Assembly: GCF_024323335.1 (NCBI RefSeq)
Contig: NC_066583.1
Location: 364,765,877-364,829,876 of the forward strand
Source of the DNA: Lathyrus oleraceus
Taxonomy: Eukaryota > Streptophyta > Magnoliopsida > Fabales > Fabaceae
Direction: 5' to 3'
Length of the DNA: 64,000 bases
Positions 10,880-21,400 of the stretch are shown one piece after another. The position numbers and the translations under genes were made by a program. Below the pieces are notes generated by a model. It made no database searches. It saw only the letters and a program-made list of their open reading frames with translations, and had not been told where the DNA came from. The stretch's first letter is position 1, and each line of letters opens with the position of its first letter.

Positions 10880-13209
10880 CGTCTTCAACTAGAGAATATG
10901 AGGCAGGACACTTCATATGATCATAGTGGGAGATGGTTAAATACTAAGAAGACCCGGATTTTGATCCTGAATCCCTATGAAATAATTAACAATGCTTGTC
11001 AGAATCGGCAAAGAAGCAATCTCAAAAGAAGAATCCGTCTAGTACGGTCACAATCGGCCTGAGCACCGAAACAGAAAGTTGACCTGGATACCAAAATAAA
11101 TGGTAACACGGGAATACCCATGGCCTGAACGCCGCACATTAGTCTGAACGCTAAGCATCGGAATATGAGAGTATCAATGTTGGTCTGATCACCGAAAATC
11201 TGGTATGAACACCACTTCGATCTGGAAATCGGAAAACTGGCCTGAATGCCACAAGTACTTCGACTTGAATGTCGGAAACTTCTTCGATCTGAATATCGGA
11301 AACTGGCCTGAATGCCACTTCGGTCTGGATACCGGAAACTGGCCTGAATGCCACAAGTTGCATCGACCTGAATGTCGGAAACTTCTTCGATCTGAATATC
11401 GGAAACTGGCTTGAATGCCACTTCGGTCTGGATACCGGAAACTGGCCTGAATGCCACAAGTACTTCGACTTGAATGTCGGAAACTTCTTCGATCTGAATA
11501 TCGGAAAAACTGGCCTGAATGCCACTTCGGTCTGAATACCGGAAAATTGGCCTGAATGCCACTTCGGTCTGAATACCGGAAAATTGGCCTGAATGCCACT
11601 TCGGTCTGAATACCGGAAAAACTGGCCTGAATGCCACTTCGGTCTGGATACCGGAAAAACTGGCCTGAATGCCACTTTGGTCTGGATACCGGAAAAACTG
11701 GCCTGAATGCCACTTCGGTCTGAATACCGGAAAATTGGCCTGAATGCCACTTCGGTCTGAATACCGGAAAAACTGGCCTGAATGCCACTTCAATCTGGAC
11801 ACCGGAAAAACTGGCCTGAATGCCACTTCGGTCTGGATACCGGAAAAACTGGCCTGAATGCCACTTCGGTCTGGATACCGGAAACTTCATGCCTATCAGC
11901 CTCGACAGAAATAGGGAAAACGATAATTGAGGCGGCACGTGGGCCAACGACCCATGCTGGGGATAATAAGTCATGAACAACCTTCAGTCTGAGCACTGGA
12001 AACAAACTTCTGGCTTATCACTTGGGATACCGAGAATGTTTTATGCTTACATGCGTATGTTTGAATTTTGTGATGGCGTAATGCTCCATGAAAATGGAAA
12101 TGCTACGCGATTTGGGAGGATGCGATGCAACATGATTCTACATGCAGGGATGCGAAATGCTGGGGGAGAATGCCAAGCCGAAGCAGGGAATTCTGTTGGG
12201 GAAATGATCACAATCTTCTGGACCCTGACAATGTTGTTGCTGATACACAACACAATGAACTCTGTGGGGAGAGACTGGCACTGAAAGCTTGCTGCTGAGG
12301 AAAATGGCAGCGGTTCTGGCAACCAAAATATGTGAGAGAAATGGCTCAGCAGGGGGAGCAAACACCGATACGGTACCGAGATTATGTTTCAAGGAAAGAG
12401 ATCATCGATCTGACATCGAGATCATCGATCTGGCATCGAACTCTGAGGAGCAGCTGCTTCTGCTGGGAAGATACAGTCTGGTACTGTCAACTCCGCTGGG
12501 GAGTGTATAGTCTGACACACATGCTTAGGAAATGCCCTGAGGGTATCTGTTCTGAATAGATGATCCAAAGCACTTAAACTTCACATCAACTTTAAATGTT
12601 TATTAAGCATATACCTGTAAAGCCCTTATGTGTCATGATGCAATGTTTATCAAAAATTCGGACGTCATTTTTGCAAACAAAACAGTAAAATGAAAATGAA
12701 AACGGAGATATATTGAGTAACATGATTTTATTGATTGAATGGCCTCTGAATAGGCATTTACATCAGGAAGCAATCCCTAGGAAGAGGTAATCGCAAAACA
12801 GAAATGAATCTAGTGGCAATGTGAAATGGATTTCTACTGGGTTCCAATTCTGCTATGACTTGCCCGTCTTCAAGATCCTCCAGATGATCAGCCTTCTGAA
12901 AAAGTGATTGGACTGTTTCCTACCCTTTTGAAAGTTTCCAGTCACCGACATGAGATGAGATTCAGAACTAACTCAGAACGCAGTCATTCGCTAAATCCCT
13001 AACTTTTGCCTGGATTTCTCTTTTCGGGTTTTCAATCCACCGGGATACCCATTTTTGCCTAAGTTGCCTTTTCAGGTTTTCAACTTACCGGGTGTACGAT
13101 CTTTTCATTTTTAAATCCCTAATTTTTGCCCGAACCTTTTCATTTTCTTGGTTCGTCGGGATGCCCATTTTTGCCTGGACTGTTCTTTTTACCGTCCAGC
13201 GGGTCTATC
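10880..13209 (-). other. Ogre-1 3' untranslated region
   Basis: The region between integrase stop and polypurine tract has no credible coding frame. It holds the 37/38-bp tandem array (11214-11885), then about 800 bp of unique sequence. From 12990 to 13200 there is a degenerate repeat in which CCATTTTTGCCT and GGTTTTCAA recur. Long repeat-rich 3' UTRs are known from Tat/Ogre elements and have been proposed to seed satellite repeats. Confidence 0.75.
11214..11885. repeat. 37/38-bp tandem array in Ogre-1 3' UTR
   Basis: The unit is GGCCTGAATGCCACTTCGGT followed by CTGGATACCGGAAAAACT. The right half is a regular 37-38-bp array. The left half (11214-11510) is a longer alternation with units reading CGACTTGAATGTCGG and CGATCTGAATATCGG. 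The array lacks stops in all three minus frames, which creates spurious ORFs of 275, 263 and 199 codons. Confidence 0.93.
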
Positions 13210-16200
13210 TTATGCGAAGTATTTTTTAACTGCGTCTGAGTTTACCGAGGAAGTGAAGTTTTCACCATCCATCGTTGCAAGCATTAAGGCCCCACCATCG
13301 AAAACCTTGGTGACGATATACGGTCCCTCATAGTTAGGAGTCCACTTGCCCCTGTGATCCGTCTGAGGAGGAAGGATCCTTTTCAACACCAAATCTCCGA
13401 CTTGGAAACATCGAGGGCGCACTTTCTGGTCAAAGGCTCTCTTCATCCGACTCTGATACAACTGCCCGTGACAAATGGCTGCCATTCGCTTCTCTTCGAT
13501 AAGACTCAACTCATTGAACCTTGTCCGAATCCATTCAGCTTCATCTAGCTTGACATCCAACAGGACTCTTAGAGAAGGAATCTCCACTTCAACAGGTAGG
13601 ACTGCTTCCATACCATACACCAGGGAGTAAGGGGTTGCCCCGGTCGATGTACGTACTGAAGTGCGGTACCCATGCAAGGCGAAGGGTAGCATCTCATGCC
13701 AATCTCTGTACGTAACGACCATCTTCTGCACAATCTTCTTTATGTTCTTATTTGCTGCCTCAACAACACCGTTCATCTTAGGACGATAGGGGGAAGAATT
13801 GTGATGCTGAATGTTGAAGTTCTGGCACAACTCCTTCATCATTTTGTTATTGAGATTGGAACCATTATCAGTAATGATTCTCTCGGGAATCCCATAGCGA
13901 CAAATGATTTCCTTCTTAATGAAACGGGCAACCACATGTCTGGTGACATTCGCGAATGACGCTGCTTCGACCCACTTGGTGAAATAGTCGATGGCAACAA
14001 GGATGAAGCGATGCCCATTGGAAGCAGTCGGCTCAATCTTTCCAATCATGTCAATGCCCCACATAGCAAACGGCCACGGCGAAGACATCACATTCAGAGG
14101 ATTCGGCGGCACATGCACCTTATCAGCATAAATCTGGCATTTATGACACTTCCGAGCATATTTGAAACAATCCGATTCCATGGTCATCCAATAATAACCC
14201 GCTCTCAACAATTTCTTAGACATTGCATGTCCGCCGGCATGAGTACCGAAGGAGCCTTCATGAACTTCCTGCATTAACATGTCCGCCTCGTGTCTGTCCA
14301 CACATCTGAGCAAGACCATGTCAAAGTTTCTCTTATACAATACATCGTCTTTGTTCAAGAAGAAACTGCCTGCCAATCTTCTCAAAGTCTTTCTGTCATT
14401 GTTGGATGCCCCTGCAGGGTACTCTTGATTCTTCAGAAAGCATTTGATGTCGTGATACCAGGGCTTGTCATCGACTACCAGTTCAGCAGCAAACACATAC
14501 GCGGCCCTGTCAAGGCGCATCACATCAATTCTGGGAGCATGGTTCCAACGAATCACCTTGATCATGGAGGATAGAGTAGCAAGAGCGTCTGCCATTTGGT
14601 TCTCATCATGAGGTATATGATACAACTTTACTGTTGTGAAGAAAGTCAACAGTCTTCTCGTGTAATCTCTGTAGGGGAGCAAAGTAGGCTGGAGAGTGTT
14701 CCAATCACCATTCACTTGATTGATCACTAGAGCTGAATCTCCGAAGATGTCCAGAGTCTTGATTCTCAAATCAATGGCTTGCTCAATACCTAAGATACAG
14801 GCCTTGTACTCAGCTTCATTATTGGTGCATTCGAAAGTCAGACGAGCAGTGAAAGGCACGTGGGCACCTTTCGGAGTAGTAATGACAACACCAATTCCAC
14901 TTCCTTTGGCATTGACGGCCCCATCAAACGTTAAAATCCACTTTTCATCTGGATCAGGTCCCTCCTCAACAACTGGCTCTTCACAGTCTTTCATCTTGAG
15001 GAACATGATGTCTTCATCTGGAAAATCAAACTTCATCGGCTCATAGTCTTCAATCGGTTGTTGAGCAAGATAGTCTGACAGAATACTCCCCTTGATGGCT
15101 TTCTGGGATGTATACTGGATATCATACTCTGTCAGTACCATTTGCCAACGAGCAACCCTTCCGGTGAGAGCTGGCTTCTCGATAATATACTTGACTGGAT
15201 CCATCTTGGAGATCAGTAAGGTTGTGTGAGTCAGCATGTATTGTCTCAATCGCTTAGCAGCCCATGCAAGTGCACAACATGTCTTTTCAAGCATTGAGTA
15301 TCTCGACTCGCAGTCTGTGAATTTTTTACTCAGGTAGTAGATGGCATGCTCTTTTCTACCTGTCTCGTCGTGTTGACCGAGAACACAACCCATGGAATTG
15401 TCGAGTACTGTCAAGTACATAATCAGCGGCCTCCCTGGGACTGGAGGCATGAGGATAGGGGGATTCTGCAAATACTCTTTTATCTTTTCAAAATCCCTTT
15501 GACAATCGTCATTCCGCCTGATAGCCTGATCTTTCCTCAGTAATTTGAAAATTGGCTCACACGTGGCTGTTAGGTGAGAGATGAACCTTGCAATGTAGTT
15601 CAACCTCCCTAAGAAACCACGGACTTGCTTCTCCGTTCTTGGCTTAGGCATTTCCTGTATTGCTTTCACTTTGTCAGGATCCACCTCAATCCCTTTTCCG
15701 TTAACAATAAAACCCAACAATTTTCCAGATCTCACCCCAAAAGTGCACTTGTTCGGATTAAGCCTCAACTTGAATTTCCTTAACCGTTCAAACAGTTTCT
15801 GCAGATTCACCAGATGTTCTTCTTCTGTCTGAGATTTGGCAATCATATCGTCCACATAAACCTCGATTTCATGATGAATCATATCATGGAATAGAGTCAC
15901 TATAGCTCGTTGATAGGTTGCCCCAGCGTTTTTCAGACCAAACGGCATCACCTTATAGCAGAAGGTACCCCATGGGGTTATGAAAGTTGCCTTCTCCATG
16001 TCTTCTAGTGCCATCTTGATTTGGTTATAGCCAGAAAAGCCATCCATGAAGGAGAATACCGAGAACTGAGCTGTGTTATCCACCAAAACGTCGATGTGAG
16101 GTAATGGGAAATCATCTTTAGGGCTAGCTCTGTTCAGATCCCGGTAGTCGACACACATCCGTACCTTTCCATCCTTCTTAGGTATTGGAACGATGTTTGC

Positions 16201-16684
16201 GACCCATGGTGGATAATTGGTAACCGCTAGAAACCCTGCATCCAACTGTTTTTGCACTTCTTCTTTTATCTTGACAGCCATCTCTGGTCTTGTTCTTCTG
16301 AGCTTTTGCTTGACCGGAGGACAACCCTCTTTGAGAGGTAAACGGTGTACCACAATGCCTGTGTCAAGCCCTGGCATATCCTGATAAGACCAAGCGAAGA
16401 CGTCAACATACTCTTGCAACAGTTCAATCAACCCCTTCTTTACATCGTTTTCCAAAGCAACCCCTATCTTGATTTCTCTCTTGGCGTCCTCGGTGCCGAG
16501 ATTAATCACTTCAACAGACTCTTGATGCGGTTGAATGACCCTTTCCTCCTGTTTTAATAACCTGGCAAGTTCTTCAGGGAGTTCACAGTCTTCATCACCC
16601 TCTTTTTCAGCTTGGAAGATTGGGTTTTTGAAGTCGAAGCGAGCCATAGCAGAATCGTTATCAATAGGATCCGGTGATGTGCAT
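13210..16684 (-). CDS. Ogre-1 pol: reverse transcriptase, dual RNase H, integrase
   Basis: A single uninterrupted frame (16836-13210, 1208 codons) whose first 50 codons are intronic; coding starts at 16684 after the acceptor ATGCAG. Counted from 16836, RT spans about 160-400, with FMDGFSGYNQI near 264 and catalytic YVDDM at 327-331. A first, degenerate RNase H follows, then a second RNase H starting FDGAVNAKGSGIG, as in the Tat lineage. Integrase has a zinc-binding region (CHKCQIYADKV), catalytic WGIDMIGKI, ITDNGSN and the glutamate in NGVVEAANKNIKK. No chromodomain is present. The protein would copy element RNA and integrate the cDNA. All key residues seem intact, unlike most frames in this window. 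Confidence 0.95.
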
Positions 16685-16944
16685 CTGCATGGGTGATGGT
16701 ATGTGCTTATGAGTGTGAACAGTGAGTGAAAACTAAACAAAACATTGCCAAATATTTTTATTCTTTTGAAATTTTGAAAACTGCAAAAATAGAAAGACAG
16801 TGAACAAAACATTTGAATGCAAAAGACGTCCTTCATTTATGACAAACAATGCAGGTATTCACATAGATGAGCCCTACAATGAGTCATTACGCCCTGGGCG
16901 GAACGCAAGACTTGGACATGCATGAATAAACAAAGAAAAATTAC
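16685..16944 (-). other. Ogre-1 gag-pol intron
   Basis: Ogre elements are known to carry an intron between protease and RT. Here the donor GGA/GTAATT lies at 16945/16944 and the acceptor CATGCAG ends at 16685, giving 260 bp. The phases match: two bases of a codon before and one after. The intron removes the in-frame TAA at 16941-16943. The homologous Ogre-2 intron (26876 to about 27120) shares patches such as AGGCCCTACAA. Confidence 0.75.
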
Positions 16945-17552
16945 TCCTCTAGAAGAGTGACTTGGACAATTTCCTCGGAAGACCAATTGTTGATGACTTC
17001 ACCCGGGATCCTCGGACGCACCCAGTTGTCGATGTCGCAATCACTATCTCCATTTTCATCGTTGATCGCAGAGATCTGGCCATATTGGATGACGCCAGCA
17101 CTAGAGAAAGTAATCGGCCCCTGACGAGTCTGAAGTGCTGAAGTTGTAGAAGTCAGCGTTGGTTGATACCCAATCCCGAACTTGTCGTCTTTCATTGGTA
17201 ACTCCAACAGACGTCCCCAACCGGGAGCAATACCTGAATCCACCAAGGCTTGCGCCTTCTTGAAAGATGAGATAGGGGCTCCTACTTTAACCCCTTCCAC
17301 CGGAGCTGCATCCTTGATCTGAATTGACTCAAAGGCCTGACAGAGAGTCTCATGAATTTCACCTTCTACCTCTACGTACTTGAAGGTAGACAGGTTACTT
17401 ACCAGTATGTCCTCCTCACCACAGACGGTGACAATTCTTCCATTGACTGGGAACTTGATCTTCTGATGTAAAGTTGAAGAGACTGCCCCAGCATTGTGAC
17501 ATGTTATGGGATATGCAAATGCACTGACATGTTTATCAATTCCAAAAGGCAT
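16945..17552 (-). pseudogene. Ogre-1 protease C-terminal region, 5'-truncated
   Basis: The frame begins MPFGIDKHVSAFAYPITCHN and ends at the intron donor. It matches the stretch after the protease domain in Ogre polyproteins (motif AGAVSSTLHQKIKFPVNGR; compare the related Ogre-2 text at 27540-27670). The catalytic DTGSS part, all of gag and ORF1 are missing. Directly upstream lies an inverted duplicate of the same coding stretch. The start ATG is internal to the ancestral frame and is not a true start. Confidence 0.85.
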
Positions 17553-18476
17553 TCTACCCCCTTGATTCCAGTCTCACATTTGATAAACGGTGTAAGAAGA
17601 AAATCCCGACTAGAATCAAGAAGAAGATATGAACCCCTGGGAATAGATAAACATGTGTTAAATGATATGAATGCAGAATGATGTGATGCAATGCAGTGAC
17701 ATGAAAATCAGGACTGCTGTATCTGCTTGAACATCTGTCGGGTTGCACTGTCTGAAGAGAAAACCCACTGAAGAATATAATATAAGATCAAAACTCTGCT
17801 CCAGAAAACCAGGTTGGTTGGAGGTTAAGGTTCCCTGAATTTAGCCCGCCCCTCACTGGTAGGTTCTAAGAACAGAAGTTTGCCAGCTTCAGCCCTTTAG
17901 TCGAGAATAATACATTTACCACTGAAGGTTTGGCATTATTACGGGATAAAAGACCTCTGCTGACTCCCCTCAACAGGATATCCTAAAGCAAGTTCCCAGT
18001 CTCGGGGTCCTCGGATTGAGCAGCGAGAATGCGCCCACCAGAGCTAACATAAACGCGTCTAGGAGGAGAGGCCTCGACTGAGTTCTCGGGAAATGATCAC
18101 CAGAGTCGACGATTTCTAAAGGAATATCTGTCGTTATGGAACACCCATAGGACAAAATATATCCAACAGAAACCTCGTCTGGAATGTGGGTCTCATGAAC
18201 GACTTAACGTAGCAACATGCCACGCAAGCCTCATGACTATCCACTCTAACACCTATGTGTACACTCAAGCCTGGGTAGTGGGCTTATCTCTCATAGAACA
18301 GTCCCAACCCAACAAACAAACAACCCACAGAACCCACAGATACAGCAAACATATGTACATGAATGCAATAAGGTAGAGCAGGTAAATGCTGAAAATAAAT
18401 AACTGTACAAAAGAATAAACACCCAACAAACAAGAAACCTACAAAAGCTAGGAGGGACTCGCTTAGGGAAACCGGG
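17553..18476 (-). other. Ogre-1 5' leader joined to deletion point
   Basis: This is the sequence between PBS and truncated protease, about 0.9 kb instead of the several kilobases that ORF1 and gag would need. It has no credible frame. Near the join an imperfect inverted repeat (17523-17577 against 17608-17656) is present. Confidence 0.75.
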
Positions 18477-18494
18477 TCCCCAGCAGAGTCGCCA
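18477..18494 (-). promoter_or_regulatory. Ogre-1 primer-binding site, tRNA-Arg type
   Basis: The minus strand reads TGGCGACTCTGCTGGGGA two bases after the LTR end. Ogre elements are known to use tRNA-Arg. A second copy is at 5534-5551 next to LTR-B. Confidence 0.85.
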
Positions 18495-18496
18495 GC

Positions 18497-21400
18497 TGTC
18501 GCAGCCTAAAAAATACAAAGGGTGCGAAAAAACAACCGGCGAGAAAGAAGTGACAGAAGAGTCGCCACCGTGCGTTATTTATCCCAAAGGAGGGAAAGGA
18601 AACGCTCGAAGGAAACCTGAAGAGAGGAAAGGAAAAGACAAGGTCTTGCAACCAAATCTTGGGTTCGGGAGTCGATTATGCGAAGGGAAGGTATTAGCAC
18701 CCCTACGCATCCGTAGTACTCTACGGGATCCACTCTTGTTGTTCTTGTCTAAAGGGTGTGTGTTTATCTAATGTACTATTTACTAAAAGGGTCAAGGAAA
18801 ATGACTCGCACGGATGTCGCATCCATTGCATACGTATCTCATCTGAATATGAGAATCAGAGTCTTCGTAGCTCGGGTACCTATGGGTGAAAGAGATGTGT
18901 GCTCGCCAAGACATCGCGTCTTATGCCTACATATCTCATCTGGAGTGAGAATCAGAGCATAACGTAGTTCAGCTAACTACGAGAATAAGGGTCTCGATTG
19001 CAACTAGGGCAAGAGAAAGGGAATGTCTCGATCGCAACGAGGGCGAGAGAAAAGAATCGCAACGAGGGCGAAAACAAACAAAGATTAGTTGTTAGTTGTT
19101 AGTCAAACTCGGCAAGACATCGCATCTTGTGCCTACGTATCTCATCTGAACATGAGAATCAGAGTTGCCGTAGTTCGGCTACATAGGGATTGCCATCTGA
19201 ACATGGACTTATAAAGGAGGACACCAGTTGTGTCAAAGGAGAGTGGGCAATGTGTTCACGTCCTAGCAGTAGGTGTCGCAGCTCGCTGAATCGAGTCTTA
19301 GGCAGTTACCTCTTTGCAATAGAACGGACTACATGCCACAAGATCGGAGACGCTCGGAAAGGTCTAGAAGTGGGGGAAGCTCTGCCCTAGAGTTGTCATG
19401 CAATATGCATTTAAGTGTTAGGATTTACAAATGGGAATATCTACCTAATGTTAGCATGCAAAGAATAAGGGAATCCTATCTATGTTATCATACAAAAGGA
19501 TATGGGAATCCTACCTATGTTATCATACAAAAGGATATGGGAATCCTACCTATGTTATCATACAAAAGGATATGGGAATCCTACCTATGTTATCATACAA
19601 AGGGTTCTATCTAATGGGTGCTACCTAATCGGAACAAGAATTGACGAGTGGAGCAAGGAGAAGTGTTAGGGATAAGGGTAGATGGCGATGCATGAAGCAA
19701 TCGACTTACAAGGTTGATGGCGATGCATAAAGCAATCGACTTACAAAAGGGTGGATGAATACGTGCTGGTTCTGTTAGGTTTTGAAAAATGATTACTCGA
19801 CGTTGGATCGAGGTTTTGATCTTGCTTTGAAATGGTTATCGAATGTTCATTTCAATTCTTGTATTAACAGATGAATAAAGAATGAAAGAATAAATATTAT
19901 ACATTTCATGGGAGAGGGATACATTTGTTATGAATGGGGGTTGTCAAAAATCATGAAATAATTAAATCGGGCCCAAACAACAAAATGATGCGAAATATGA
20001 GTGTAAGTGCAAGAGAACCGGCTCATTGTAAGAAAGCCCAAGAGTAAGCTATGTGAGGTTGATGGCGATGCTTAAAAAGCAATCGACTTACAAGGGTGTG
20101 GAAAAATGGGCTCGATATTAAATCGAGAAAAATATGATTTTTATAGTTTAAAAATGGTTTTGAATGAATGATTGAAATTAAAAAAAGATTTGTGTTATTA
20201 AATAATAATGAAACCATGAGTATATAATAAAACATAAACATAAAAAATATTAAAAGAAATAAAATGCTAAAAAAAATGCTACATATGAGTATTGAACCCA
20301 CCCCACTCAAGGCTACAAAAACCACCCCTCTCCACCAGGCCATGAACTACCAGTTGTCAAGCTAAGACAAACAAGAGGATATAATGGAAATTGAAAATTA
20401 TCTAATGAAAACAGCGAAAAAAACAAATATGGGCTGCTTGATTTGAATTAAGTAAAGCCCAAAAGGACAACTTGGGTCGTCCGGGTTTGGGTCGGAGAGG
20501 ACCCGTTCCATTGTTTATTGGCCCCAATAGAGAACCGCCAAGGGAACCAAAGAGATAAGCCCTAGCCGCAAGGCTGTCGGGCAATAACAGAGGAAACGAC
20601 AACCATTAATTCTTGGTTGTCACTTTTAATGAAAAGCCACCGAAATGAAAGGCCAAAAGCTGCCTATGGACACATATATCAATTCCTAACAAACAGGTTT
20701 TTAATTGTTTTAAATGTAAATTAAAAGGACATTAACATCATTTAACTATTTTTTAAAGGAAAACAGACTATCCAAAACGAGGAAAACTTTTCCTCTTTCA
20801 AACACAGATCCAACGGCCAACAGAGAGGAAAGTTAAAACGGTGAGGAAAATGCAAAAAACAAAAACCAAACATAAACATGGAAGAAGGACGGTGATGAAG
20901 CGCATATCCAAAAGAATGGAAAGCAAAGACCAAACCAGAACCAAACTTATGCTTACCTTTTCACGAAGAGATCGACGGTGATGTTGGATCCTCTTAACTC
21001 TGACACGTTTTGATTCTCCGGCGGCGTCCAAATGAAACCTTCACGTCTTCTCGGATAAAAAGCACAAAGTCTAGGTTATCTCCCTCTTCTCTTTCTTTGA
21101 TTCCGTTAGGGTTTTGCCATTTTCGCCTTCTTGTCGTCGAAGGATTGTTAGGTTTTTTTCGCCGCTAATTCCTCTCTTTTTTCTCCACTGATTCGTTTTC
21201 TATTTATGCTTTACAAATTAGGGTTTCAATTGGTGTCTTTGGTATTCCAGAAGAGTAACTCTGCAAAGCACTTTGGATGTTCAGAAATTGGATTGACCTC
21301 TTTGATGCTAGGTTCGAAAATGGTAATCTGAACCTTCTTACTTTCTTGCTCTGTTTTGACTTCATGCCAATTTGGGATATTTCTGGATTTTTACAGCTTT

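Noticed and set aside
10999..11980. Overlapping minus-strand ORFs of 263-275 codons
   Set aside because: They are translations of the 37/38-bp tandem array in different frames and have no protein signature.
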